From contig NZ_PUGE01000001.1 of assembly GCF_002967075.1 (NCBI RefSeq), positions 668,308 through 732,307 on the forward strand: a stretch of DNA of 64,000 bases, written 5' to 3'. The position numbers and the translations under genes were made by a program. Position 1 is the first letter of the stretch, and the number at the start of each line of letters is the position of its first letter. The stretch is from Corynebacterium sp. J010B-136 (GTDB lineage: Bacteria > Actinomycetota > Actinomycetes > Mycobacteriales > Mycobacteriaceae). This document shows, in pieces, positions 27,606 to 36,659 of the stretch. The notes beneath the pieces are model-generated. The model had not been told where the DNA came from. It did not search any database and saw only the letters and a program-made list of their open reading frames with translations.

Positions 27606-28883
27606 ATGACCACTGGAAATGCAGTAGAAGAAACTGGCATCTTAATCATTGGTGCCAACCAGTCCGGCGTGCAGCTGGCCATCTCCTTGCGCGCAGCCGG
27701 ATACACCGACCACATCACTTTGCTGGGTGAAGAAGACCACCGGCCATATCAGCGCCCGGCGCTGTCGAAGGAATTCTTGCAAGGCAAGATTGATAAAGAA
27801 CGCTTGATTTTCCGCTCCAATGAGTACTGGGAAGATAACAACATCAGCCTGGTCAAAGGCGTTCGCATTGACCACATTGAAAAGAATGAGGACGGCTCCG
27901 GAATCGCTTCCGGCAATGGCCGCGAGTTCGCTTTCAAACGTTTAGCGCTGGCTGTGGGCGCACGTCCCCGCCGCCTCGAGATCCCCGGCAGTGAGCTAGA
28001 GGGCGTGACCTATCTGCGCAATGCTGATGACGTTCTGGCGCTCAAAGCCATGATTGAAGGCGTTGAAGATGCCGTGGTCATTGGCGGTGGCTTCATTGGT
28101 CTGGAAACCGCTTGCTCCCTGCATGACCTGGGCAAGAATGTCACGGTATTAGAATATGGCCCGCGCCTGATTGGCCGCGCGGTCGGTGAGGAAACCGCTG
28201 ACTTCTTCCTCCAGCAACACCGTGAACGCGGAATAAATATCCTGCTCGAATCCCGTATGAAGCAATTCATCGGTAAAGATGGCCATGTCACCGGTGTGGA
28301 GCTGGAAGATGGCACCGTCATTGACACCCAGCTGGTGATTGTCGGTATCGGTGTTATTCCTAATACCGAGCTGGCTGACAACCTCGGCCTGGACGTCAAT
28401 AATGGCATCGTTGTGGATAAGCACGCTATTGCTTCCGATGGCACCACCATTGCGATTGGCGATGTCGCCAATATCCCAAACCCGATTCCGGGCTCGCCTG
28501 CCGATGAACGTATCCGTCTCGAAAGCGTCAACAACGCCATCGAGCACGCTAAGATTGCGGCCTTTTCGCTCGTCGGCAAGCCCGAAGCTTACGTGGGCAT
28601 TCCCTGGTTCTGGTCTAATCAGGGCGATCTGAAACTACAGATTGCAGGCCTGACCTTCGGCTTCGACCAGACCGTGATTCGCGCAGAAGAAGAAAAGAAT
28701 AAGTTCTCTGTCCTCTACTACCGCGATGGTCAGATTATCGCCGCTGACTGCATCAATGCGCCCCTGGATTTCATGGCGGTACGCGGTGCGCTGGCTAAAG
28801 ACCAAAATATCCCTGCCGACAAGGCTGCCGATGTCACGGTGCCTTTAAAGAAGCTTGCTGTTGACTTGGAGGTCACATCATGA
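27606..28883 (+). CDS. creE: NAD(P)H:ferredoxin reductase (FAD)
   Basis: Rhodocoxin/putidaredoxin-reductase-like flavoprotein of 425 residues. An N-terminal FAD-binding segment (ILIIGANQSGVQLAISLRAAGY, where the usual G-x-G-x2-A/G reads G-A-N-Q-S-G), a central NAD(P)-binding motif (VVIGGGFIGLETACSLHDLG), and the FAD motif TTIAIGDVANIP are present. It should pass electrons to the ferredoxin encoded just upstream. The next gene starts in the overlapping ATGA of its stop. Confidence 0.88.
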   Translation: MTTGNAVEETGILIIGANQSGVQLAISLRAAGYTDHITLLGEEDHRPYQRPALSKEFLQGKIDKERLIFRSNEYWEDNNISLVKGVRIDHIEKNEDGSGIASGNGREFAFKRLALAVGARPRRLEIPGSELEGVTYLRNADDVLALKAMIEGVEDAVVIGGGFIGLETACSLHDLGKNVTVLEYGPRLIGRAVGEETADFFLQQHRERGINILLESRMKQFIGKDGHVTGVELEDGTVIDTQLVIVGIGVIPNTELADNLGLDVNNGIVVDKHAIASDGTTIAIGDVANIPNPIPGSPADERIRLESVNNAIEHAKIAAFSLVGKPEAYVGIPWFWSNQGDLKLQIAGLTFGFDQTVIRAEEEKNKFSVLYYRDGQIIAADCINAPLDFMAVRGALAKDQNIPADKAADVTVPLKKLAVDLEVTS

Positions 28884-29617
28884 GCCGTACCGATTTACCC
28901 GCGTGGGAGAAAGCTGACCCCCAGGCGCATGCCGACGACCCACGTGCCAAGGCTTTTGCCGAGCAGTACCCAACGCGTCCCATCCCAGCGCAGGGACCGA
29001 TAGTGACAACCACTATTTGTGACACCCCTTCAACGGGTTTCAACGAACTGTGGAAAGCTATTGAGCCCGAGACCCGCACGCGTGCCAATGACGTGCACTT
29101 ACCAATGGTTGCAGCTTATGCGGAGCGTATTTGTGATGCTTATCCGGAAGCTAATCGTGAACTAGTCCTGGTCGCTGCCATCTTGCACGATACTGGCTGG
29201 GCACACGTGGATGAATCTCGAATTATCTCTGAAGGTTTCTCCGGTAATTGGCGCAGCGCCGCCATTCGCTATGAGCACGAGACCGAAGGCTGCATCGTAG
29301 CGCGCCGTGTACTGCCAGACTTGGGTTATCCCGACGATTTCATTGAGCAAGTGTGCACCATCATTGATGGCCATGACACCCGCCAGGTGGCTTTTAGTTT
29401 GGAAGATGCGCTCGTGCGTGACTGCGACCGTTTGTGGCGCTTTGACCGCGCCGGCATCATGGCATCAAGTTCCTGGTTCGGCATGGCGATTTCTGATTAC
29501 ACCGCGCGCCTGCAGCGTGAAATCTTGCCTGAGCTGATTACCCAAGCAGCTCATGACATGGCGAGCGCCGACTTAGCTCGCGCCAATGCTCTTTTGCGAA
29601 CGGAGGCTATCCGATGA
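28880..29617 (+). CDS. creD: HD-domain phosphohydrolase (CreD-like)
   Basis: Product of 245 residues with an HD metal-dependent phosphohydrolase domain: upstream His in ANDVHLPMV, the H103–D104 doublet in AAILHDTGW, and the downstream Asp in VRDCDRLWRFD. In the C. glutamicum cre pathway CreD removes phosphate from the oxidised 4-methylphenyl-phosphate intermediates; the location between creE and creC matches. Overlaps creE by 4 bases and creC by 4 bases (ATGA). Confidence 0.83.
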   Translation: MSRTDLPAWEKADPQAHADDPRAKAFAEQYPTRPIPAQGPIVTTTICDTPSTGFNELWKAIEPETRTRANDVHLPMVAAYAERICDAYPEANRELVLVAAILHDTGWAHVDESRIISEGFSGNWRSAAIRYEHETEGCIVARRVLPDLGYPDDFIEQVCTIIDGHDTRQVAFSLEDALVRDCDRLWRFDRAGIMASSSWFGMAISDYTARLQREILPELITQAAHDMASADLARANALLRTEAIR

Positions 29618-31122
29618 CCACCACATTATCCCCGGCTCATGCCCGACGCGCAGAGTTAAACCTGCCTTATAGCCACGTTGATGATTTCTTCATTGGTGGC
29701 CAGTGGGTCCAAGCCACTGGTGAGAAGCGTAATCCGGTCGTCGACCCAGCTATTGGTGAGCAATGGGGGTCAGTTCCAGAAGCCACCCCGGCGGAGCTAG
29801 ACACCGCCGTTGATGCTGCCCGCAACGCGCTGGCCGGCTGGTCCGGATTAACCGGAGCACAGCGCGCCGAATACCTGGTGAAGATTGCTGATGAAATCGA
29901 AGCCCGCGCTGAAAATCTGGCGCTGACTAATACTCGTGAAAATGGCTCCCCGATTTCTGAAACTCGCGGTGCTGCCGCCAATGCGGCGGGCATCTTCCGC
30001 TACTTCGCCACCTTGGCGCCGTGGCTCGATGACGCTGATATCCGCCCCTTCCCAGCCGGTGGCGCTGAATCCATCGTGGACAAAGACCCCATCGGTGTCT
30101 GCGGACTGATTGCTCCGTGGAATTTCCCCATCAACCTCGTGGTCATCAAGCTTGCCCCAGCACTTCTGGCGGGCTGCACCACGATCATCAAACCCGCCTC
30201 CCCTACTCCGCTATCCATCCGTTTCATTATTGAAGCCATCGCCGCTGCCGGTGTACCGGATGGTGTGGTCAACCTGCTGACGGGTTCGGGCCGCTTCGGC
30301 GACCAGCTGGTGCGCCATCCCGGCGTGGATAAGGTTGCGTTTACTGGTTCCACACCGGTGGGGAAAAAGATTGCCGCGGCATGTGGTGAGCTGCTTCGTC
30401 CCGTCACATTAGAGCTAGGCGGTAAATCTTCCGCCATCGTTCTGCCGGATGCCGACTTGGAGCTTTTATCCTCACGCCTCATCCGCTCTTGTATGCGTAA
30501 TACCGGTCAGACCTGCTATATCAGCACCCGCATCATCGCACCGGCGTCCCGCTATGACGAAGTGGTGCAGACCGTCGCCGACACTATCGCTGCCGGCGTG
30601 CAAGGTGACCCACTGGATGAGAACACTGTCTTTGGCCCGGTTGCTAATAAGGCGCAATATGACACGGTCCTGGAGTATCTCCAGGCCGGCCATGAAGAAG
30701 GTGCGCGCGCTGTGACCGGTGGTGCACCAGCAACGCAGCTTGCCGAGGGCTTGGATTCCGGCGAATTCATCACCCCCACGGTCTTTGCTGATGTCTCACC
30801 AGAGATGCGCATCGCACGCGAAGAAATCTTCGGACCGGTCATCTCCATTTTGAAATACGATGATTCCGAAGGTCCTGCCGAAGCTATTGCGCTGGCAAAT
30901 AACACCGAGTTTGGTCTCGGTGGAATCGTCTTCGGCGCTGATGAAGAACAAGCCTTGGAGGTTGCCCGACAGGTTGATTCCGGCTCGGTCGGCATCAACT
31001 TCTTCGGCTCCAACCATTCCGCGCCATTCGGCGGACGGCACGATTCCGGCATGGGCGTAGAGTACGGGCTCGAAGGCCTGAGCGCGTATCTGACGTATAA
31101 AAGCATCCACCGCCAGCTATGA
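29614..31122 (+). CDS. creC: Aldehyde dehydrogenase (CreC-like)
   Basis: NAD(P)-dependent aldehyde dehydrogenase of 502 residues, expected to turn 4-hydroxybenzaldehyde into 4-hydroxybenzoate. Visible: PWNFPINL, FTGSTPVGKKIA, the general-base Glu in LELGGKS, and the catalytic Cys in NTGQTCYIS. C-terminal NFFGSNHSAPFGGRHDSG is the family hallmark. Starts within the stop of the HD gene. Confidence 0.86.
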   Translation: MTTTLSPAHARRAELNLPYSHVDDFFIGGQWVQATGEKRNPVVDPAIGEQWGSVPEATPAELDTAVDAARNALAGWSGLTGAQRAEYLVKIADEIEARAENLALTNTRENGSPISETRGAAANAAGIFRYFATLAPWLDDADIRPFPAGGAESIVDKDPIGVCGLIAPWNFPINLVVIKLAPALLAGCTTIIKPASPTPLSIRFIIEAIAAAGVPDGVVNLLTGSGRFGDQLVRHPGVDKVAFTGSTPVGKKIAAACGELLRPVTLELGGKSSAIVLPDADLELLSSRLIRSCMRNTGQTCYISTRIIAPASRYDEVVQTVADTIAAGVQGDPLDENTVFGPVANKAQYDTVLEYLQAGHEEGARAVTGGAPATQLAEGLDSGEFITPTVFADVSPEMRIAREEIFGPVISILKYDDSEGPAEAIALANNTEFGLGGIVFGADEEQALEVARQVDSGSVGINFFGSNHSAPFGGRHDSGMGVEYGLEGLSAYLTYKSIHRQL

Positions 31123-31187
31123 ACTCGCCATAAAATACATCGTCATTGACTTATTGTTCCCCCTCCCTGATTGAAAGAAGAATTTCC

Positions 31188-32405
31188 ATGAGCACCCACT
31201 CCCGTTCAGATTCCACGCATACCCCAGTAGCCATTATCGGCGCCGGGCCGGCTGGGCTTATGCTCTCCCACCTTCTCCATTTGCAGGGGGTGGAGTCTGT
31301 CGTCATCGAAAAGCAATCTCGCGCAGAGGTTGAGTCCACGGTTCGCGCGGGAATTTTAGAGCAAGGCACCATCGATTTGCTAAGAAAAACGGGTGTCGGG
31401 GAACGCCTTGACCGTGAAGCTGAAATCGACGAAGGTATTTCCATCTCGATCGCAGGTGAGAGCCACCGTATTGACTTCGCCAAATATACCGGCAAGCAGG
31501 TAGCTGTCTATCCCCAGCATGAGGTGCTCATCGATCTCATCGCACAAAGGCTTCGCGATAACGGCGAAGTCTGGTTTGAAACCGAAGTTGTATCAATCGA
31601 GGAACATGAGTCCGATAACCCCAAGGTTCGATACCGCTCAAACGACGGAACCGAAAGCGTGCTCAGTGCAGACTATATTGTTGGCGCTGACGGTTCACGC
31701 TCCTTAGCCCGCAAGCTCATCACTCAAGATGGCGGACTACGCATGAAGCACCAATACCCATTTGCGTGGTTCGGGATCATGGTCAATGCGCCTCAAACCG
31801 CACCTGAACTCATCTACGCAACTCACCCGGAGGGCTTCGCACTGATTTCTACCCGCTCAGAAAATGTGCAGCGCTACTATCTCCAATGCAACCCGGATGA
31901 TACGCCGGAAATGTGGCCTGATGACCGTATCTGGGAACAGCTACACCTGCGCGCCGATTCAGATAGCGTGACCGTGTCCGAGGGAGAAATTACTGACAAA
32001 GCTGTGCTGCGCTTTCGTTCCGCTGTCACTGACCCAATGCAGCGTGGCCGCCTGTTTATCGCTGGCGACGCAGCGCACACCGTGCCACCCACCGGCGCTA
32101 AGGGCCTCAATCTAGCGATGGCAGATATCTGTGCACTGGCGCCAAGCCTTATACAGGCAGTCAAGAAGTCTGACACCTCTCTTCTAGAAACCTACAGCCA
32201 ACGGGCTTTGCCACGCGTTTGGAAGACCCAACACTTTAGCTACTGGATGTCGTCTATGCTGCATTCAGTTCCGGCAGAAAATGAGATGTCTACGCTCTTT
32301 CAGACCAATCGCCGCCTAGCTGAACTCTCAACCGTTGTTTCCTCTGATGCCGGCCGGCAACTGCTCGCTCAGCAGTACGTCGGCTGGGATTTTCCGTCAA
32401 TATAA
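31188..32405 (+). CDS. pobA: 4-hydroxybenzoate 3-monooxygenase
   Basis: FAD hydroxylase of 405 residues converting 4-hydroxybenzoate plus NAD(P)H and O2 to protocatechuate. Start at 31188 is supported by GAAAGAAG upstream and by the FAD motif IIGAGPAGLMLSHLL near residue 13. Also present are STVRAGILEQGTIDLL, the VGADGSRS (DG) motif and IAGDAAHTVPPTGAKGLNLA, all typical of PobA. It completes the route from 4-cresol to the beta-ketoadipate pathway, whose ring-cleavage genes are not in this window. A 65-base gap separates it from creC, enough for a separate promoter. Confidence 0.93.
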   Translation: MSTHSRSDSTHTPVAIIGAGPAGLMLSHLLHLQGVESVVIEKQSRAEVESTVRAGILEQGTIDLLRKTGVGERLDREAEIDEGISISIAGESHRIDFAKYTGKQVAVYPQHEVLIDLIAQRLRDNGEVWFETEVVSIEEHESDNPKVRYRSNDGTESVLSADYIVGADGSRSLARKLITQDGGLRMKHQYPFAWFGIMVNAPQTAPELIYATHPEGFALISTRSENVQRYYLQCNPDDTPEMWPDDRIWEQLHLRADSDSVTVSEGEITDKAVLRFRSAVTDPMQRGRLFIAGDAAHTVPPTGAKGLNLAMADICALAPSLIQAVKKSDTSLLETYSQRALPRVWKTQHFSYWMSSMLHSVPAENEMSTLFQTNRRLAELSTVVSSDAGRQLLAQQYVGWDFPSI

Positions 32406-32426
32406 TCTCTCGTATATGAGAGATAT
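32404..32426. terminator. Small palindrome after pobA
   Basis: ATCTCTC and GAGAGAT form inverted arms around GTATAT immediately after the pobA stop. No T run follows, so it may be an operator or a weak stem rather than a terminator. Confidence 0.3.
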
Positions 32427-32429
32427 TCA

Positions 32430-32700
32430 GGACAAGGTTTTAAACCTCGTTCAACCGCCCCCGGAAGCATCGTTATGATAGCCAGCAATAGTAGTACGAA
32501 AGAGCCCGAGTTCTCATCGATAGCCTGGGAGCTGAACTGCCCGACCTCGTCTTGCTCATCAGCGCCATCCCTATCCGAAACACTGTCGCCCTCCTTGACA
32601 GCGTGGCCATCTTCATCTGGGCTGTTCAGTGAAGAGAACTGGGAGGAGAAAACCGTATTGGATGTCTCATCGGTGGCAGTTTTTCAGTAGTCGCCGATCT
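32430..32700 (-). pseudogene. Second relic of the secreted-protein family
   Basis: Reading the minus strand gives one open frame without start: TATDETSNTVFSSQFSSLN, an Asp/Glu-rich stretch, then GQFSSQAIDENSGSFVLLLL and a short hydrophobic tail. The SSQAI-(D/E)2-x-(S/A)-G-x-F block matches the relic at 20558–20970 (SSQAIEDSAGPF), so the two are paralogous. A stop lies just upstream of the N-terminal Thr-Ala-Thr and no signal peptide remains in frame. Low G+C and loss of start point to decay. Confidence 0.5.
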
Positions 32701-33006
32701 TTAGTGATACCCGCTTGTGCGAGTCCGGAGTCAACTCAGGTGGGTAATATAGCTGTTACTGCTATTACTGCGGTGCTGGTGTTCTTCATTACATTCGCCA
32801 GTTAAAGGCTCAATAAAACTCGGCCATCTCTCCGGCAACGCTGTGTGATCTCAACTCTCACCTTCAGTACTCTCAACGTGTGTAAGTCTCCTCAACTTCA
32901 TCGAGACTTATGTGGACATGACCACTTGCGCGCAAGTCACGGAAGCACAGGTGCATATTCTTTTCCGGTGCTGATCCCGCGCTCATAAAACCGGTAGACT
33001 CAGCTC
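32701..33006. other. Intergenic stretch with a possible membrane-protein C-terminal fragment
   Basis: On the plus strand an open frame ending at a TAA near 32807 encodes a single hydrophobic helix (AVTAITAVLVFFITFAS) without a start or any longer context; it may be the tail of a lost transporter gene. Near 32990, GGTAGACT could be the -10 region for the following synthase gene, whose ATG is only about 15 bases downstream. Confidence 0.3.
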
Positions 33007-33951
33007 ATGGAACGCAACTCCGCTCGCACAATAGCCGATGCTATCGGCAACACTCCGCTTGTTCGGCTTGATAGGCTTGCTCGCAATTGGAACTTCAACT
33101 TGTGGGCGAAACTCGAAGCTTATAATCCCGGGGGTAGCGCTAAAGACCGAACGGCTCACGCTATGGTCACTGCCAGCCAGTTAAAACCTGGCGACACCGT
33201 CGTCGAATCCAGTTCCGGCAATCTCGGTATCGCGCTGTCACGCGAAGCCGTGCTCGGGGACTGGACTTTCCACTGTGTCGTCGATCCACGCGCGAACCGC
33301 ACCACCATCGCTCACATGAAAGCGCTTGGCACCGTAGTTCATCAAATCACCGAACCAGATCCTGATACTGGGGATTGGCTGGTTGCGCGTCGGGCCCGGG
33401 TAGCAGAGCTCCTTGCTCAGATGCCGGATGCCACGTGTCTAGATCAGTATTCCAATACAGCTGCCTTCGTAGCACACGACGAAGGCACGATGACAGAAAT
33501 CGTTAACCAATTAGGGCACGCACCGGATCATCTACTGGTGGCAGTAAGTACCACGGGCACCATCGGCGGATGCCTGCAGCACGTCGCCACGCACGGCTTG
33601 GGCACTCAAGTCACTGCAGTGGATGCAGAAGGTTCAGTTCTTTTCGATGGACACCCCGGCACCCGCCATCTTCCGGGGTTTGGCGCAGGCATGGTGCCGG
33701 AACTGTCCAAGAAAATTTCCCCGCACCGTGTCCTACGTATTGATGACCGCGCCTCAGTCGAAGCTGCCCGAAAACTGGTAAGAACTGAGGCCATCTTGCC
33801 CGGTGCGTCCGGAGGAGCTGTCATCGCCGCAGTGGAAAAGCTGAGTGCGGAGATCCCGGCTGGCAGTGATGTTGTGGTTATCGTGCACGACGATGGAACG
33901 CGTTATATGGATACAATCTATAACGACGATTGGGTGGAGGAAAATCTGTAA
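33007..33951 (+). CDS. SbnA-like PLP-dependent synthase
   Basis: Cysteine-synthase-fold enzyme of 314 residues. The PLP lysine is K46 in YNPGGSAKDR, the substrate loop is ESSSGNLGIALS and the phosphate-binding glycine loop is STTGTIGG. The SSSGNLG form and the overall layout are closer to SbnA (O-phosphoserine plus glutamate to an N-(aminocarboxyethyl)glutamate) than to CysK/CysM. The following gene starts in the overlapping TAATG, so the pair is translationally coupled. No SbnB-like dehydrogenase or siderophore synthetase is nearby. Whether the product is 2,3-diaminopropionate, cystathionine-like or another beta-substituted alanine is not visible. Confidence 0.78.
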   Translation: MERNSARTIADAIGNTPLVRLDRLARNWNFNLWAKLEAYNPGGSAKDRTAHAMVTASQLKPGDTVVESSSGNLGIALSREAVLGDWTFHCVVDPRANRTTIAHMKALGTVVHQITEPDPDTGDWLVARRARVAELLAQMPDATCLDQYSNTAAFVAHDEGTMTEIVNQLGHAPDHLLVAVSTTGTIGGCLQHVATHGLGTQVTAVDAEGSVLFDGHPGTRHLPGFGAGMVPELSKKISPHRVLRIDDRASVEAARKLVRTEAILPGASGGAVIAAVEKLSAEIPAGSDVVVIVHDDGTRYMDTIYNDDWVEENL

Positions 33952-36605
33952 TGAAGGTGGCAATCATCGGTGGTGGACCCCGCGGCTTGTGGGCCGCCGA
34001 GGAACTACTTGAGCTTGCACGACAACGGTCAGCCGACGTGGATCTCCACGTATACGATGACGGGCGTGGATTAGCTTATGATGTCACTCAGCCCGAAGAA
34101 TGGCTGGTTAATGTTCGCTCATCTATCATCCGTACTCAGCTAGGAAAATTCGATGACTGGCTGCGTGATCGCGGTGTGGAAACGGAATATCCCCCTCGCC
34201 GGATGGTGGGTGAATTCCTCTCGGATTCTTGGGCTGCGTTGAAACAGCATCTTCCCCGGGGTTGCAAGCTAACAGAACACACCACCCACGTGGAAGAGCT
34301 TGCACCGGCTGCGGAATCCAACGGCCGCTGGACTATCCACGGTGAGCGCTTCGATGAAGTCCTGCTTGCTACCGGTCACGCCTTAAGTTGGCCTGGTGCA
34401 CTGTCTCCCGCTGATATCCCGAACAATGTTCGACTCATTTCTTCGCCTTATCCGGCAAGTAACTTGGAAGGTATCGGGCTTCAGGATCGGGTCTTGGTGC
34501 GTGGCGCAGCGCTGACTTTCATCGATATTACCCGCGCATGTCATCCGGCTGTGTTTATTCCTGTCACCCGTACCGGCCAGCTAATGACCGTTAAGCCCGA
34601 TACCGCAGGTCTTGACCTGAGCGATATTTTGGACGCGGGGTCTAAGAAAATCCGCGAAGTAAAGGACTTGTCCGCTCTTCGAGCGGTGCTTGACGAGGTT
34701 TCCCAACAAGTTCAGCAGCACGCTGGCATAGACGATGATGCGTGGGGGTTAGGTGTTGCTTGGCGCGACATGTATCCCAGCATTGTAGAACGTGCTTCTT
34801 TCGAAGGTCGCGACAGTTTAGTTGGATTTGCAGAGTTAGCGCGTGAAATGGAACGGGTAGCATTTGGCCCACCGCCCGAAAGTGCTGCTTACCTCAACGA
34901 TCTCGTCGAAAAAGGTACTGTCGATATTTCCCATTTGGGCCGCGGTGACGAACCCCTGGCAGACCTTGTCCGAGAGCTCGATATCACCGTGGTTATCGAT
35001 GCTGTGATACCACCGCCTGGGGTTGTTCCTGGAACTTTAATTAGTCACCTGGTTGAACAAGGCCACGCGCACATTCGTCCAGGGACGAGAGGGTTAGATG
35101 TAGATCCTGACGGCACTGTCGTAGGGCAGCAGCATTTAGCTGCGGTAGGACGAATGACCGAAGACGTAGTGTTGGGAAACGACACGTTATCACGCACCCT
35201 GCACCGCGTCATTCCACGCTGGGCTCAACGTGTGATCAACAGTGCGAGCACTACTCCCCGTCACGCTCATGGCATCCCACCGCTCACCGCTCGTATCGAG
35301 CCTTGGGCTCAAGAACTAGCGGCTGATCCCGCTGCATGCCGCGACCTAGTGAGGCAGTTCGGAAGTCCCGTCAACGTCTTGAATGCAGGTGCTCTTCCTC
35401 GCAATATTGACGAACTGGTGAACGCGGGAAAACAGATGGGTGTGGACACCCACATTTTCTTTGCTCGCAAGGCTAATAAAGCACTGACTTTCGTCGACGC
35501 GGTGCGCGATGCAGGCCATGGCGTAGACGTAGCCAGCGAGCGTGAACTCACACAGGTTCTGGATCGTGGGGTAGCAGGTGAGCGTATCATCTTGTCCGCA
35601 GCGATTAAGCCAGATCGTCTCTTGCAGCTGGCTATTTCCAATGGTGTGGTTATCTCTGCAGATTCACGGGCCGAATTTGATCGAATTGCCGCTTTAGCTG
35701 GCGACCAAGCCGCCTTGGTTGCTCCACGTGTGGCTCCTGATCCTTCTTTGCTGCCGCCGACGCGCTTTGGTGAAAGATCTGCGCAGTGGGCGGAGCATCT
35801 CTCTGTTCCAACTCCTGGTGTCAATGTCGTCGGCTTGCATGTCCACCTCCATGGCTACGCCGCAGCAGATCGTGCTACGGCTCTTCGGGAGTGTTGCGAA
35901 CTCATTGATACTCTGCGCGCGTGCGGGCATACTCCCCACTTCATTGATCTCGGCGGCGGCGTGCCGATGAGCTACATCGATTCCGCTGAGCAGTGGGCGC
36001 GCTACCAAGACGCACGCGCTGCTGTGCTGGATGGTTATGCCGACCCTTTCACATGGAAAGCTGATCCCCTCTCCAACACCTATCCTTTCCACCAATCCCC
36101 GATTCGTGGAGCGTGGTTGAAAGACGTACTCTCCGACGGTGTTGCGCAGATGCTCATCGACCGTGAGCTACGTCTGCACTTGGAACCTGGTCGAAGCCTG
36201 CTCGATGGGTGTGGACTCATCCTGACCGAAGTTGCCTTTGTGAAAACCCGCAGTGACGGTTTACCTCTAGTAGGTGTGGCTATGAACCGTACGCAGTGCC
36301 GGACGACATCCGACGATTACCTTATTGATCCACTACACATCACTGACAGTGATACCAACAATGTCGACGTCGACGGGGAAGAGCTCGAAGCCTATCTGGT
36401 GGGTGCTTATTGCATTGAAGATGAGCTAATTTTACGCCGACGCATTCGCTTCCCGCGCGGCGTTGCGCCAGGTGACATCATCGCTATTCCTAATACGGCG
36501 GGATATTTCATGCATATTCTAGAAAGCGCATCCCATCAAATCCCCCTAGCCACCAACGTCGTATGGCCGCAAGGCGAGAAAGACGACATCGAAAATCTCC
36601 CCTAA
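33951..36605 (+). CDS. FAD/NAD(P)-binding domain fused to Y4yA-like PLP enzyme
   Basis: Fusion protein of 884 residues. Residues 1–about 440 form a flavoprotein/dinucleotide-binding domain: IIGGGPRGLWAAEELL at the very start and YDDGRGLAYDVTQPEEWLVNV, as in the NAD_binding_9 family. Residues about 460–884 form a fold-type III PLP enzyme of the ornithine/diaminopimelate decarboxylase superfamily: the PLP Lys lies near residue 506 in FFARKANKAL, then DVASERELTQVL, HVHLHGY, the phosphate-binding DLGGGVPMSY, LEPGRSLLDGCG and GAYCIEDELI. This second part is closest to the poorly characterised Y4yA group and resembles SbnH. The start at 33951 overlaps the previous stop codon; an upstream ATG at 33930 is less likely. 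Substrate and product are unknown. Confidence 0.75.
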   Translation: MKVAIIGGGPRGLWAAEELLELARQRSADVDLHVYDDGRGLAYDVTQPEEWLVNVRSSIIRTQLGKFDDWLRDRGVETEYPPRRMVGEFLSDSWAALKQHLPRGCKLTEHTTHVEELAPAAESNGRWTIHGERFDEVLLATGHALSWPGALSPADIPNNVRLISSPYPASNLEGIGLQDRVLVRGAALTFIDITRACHPAVFIPVTRTGQLMTVKPDTAGLDLSDILDAGSKKIREVKDLSALRAVLDEVSQQVQQHAGIDDDAWGLGVAWRDMYPSIVERASFEGRDSLVGFAELAREMERVAFGPPPESAAYLNDLVEKGTVDISHLGRGDEPLADLVRELDITVVIDAVIPPPGVVPGTLISHLVEQGHAHIRPGTRGLDVDPDGTVVGQQHLAAVGRMTEDVVLGNDTLSRTLHRVIPRWAQRVINSASTTPRHAHGIPPLTARIEPWAQELAADPAACRDLVRQFGSPVNVLNAGALPRNIDELVNAGKQMGVDTHIFFARKANKALTFVDAVRDAGHGVDVASERELTQVLDRGVAGERIILSAAIKPDRLLQLAISNGVVISADSRAEFDRIAALAGDQAALVAPRVAPDPSLLPPTRFGERSAQWAEHLSVPTPGVNVVGLHVHLHGYAAADRATALRECCELIDTLRACGHTPHFIDLGGGVPMSYIDSAEQWARYQDARAAVLDGYADPFTWKADPLSNTYPFHQSPIRGAWLKDVLSDGVAQMLIDRELRLHLEPGRSLLDGCGLILTEVAFVKTRSDGLPLVGVAMNRTQCRTTSDDYLIDPLHITDSDTNNVDVDGEELEAYLVGAYCIEDELILRRRIRFPRGVAPGDIIAIPNTAGYFMHILESASHQIPLATNVVWPQGEKDDIENLP

Positions 36606-36659
36606 TGTCCCTATGCTGGGAGGTGGCCAAAGATTCGTTCGAGGAAAGAGGTAAACACA

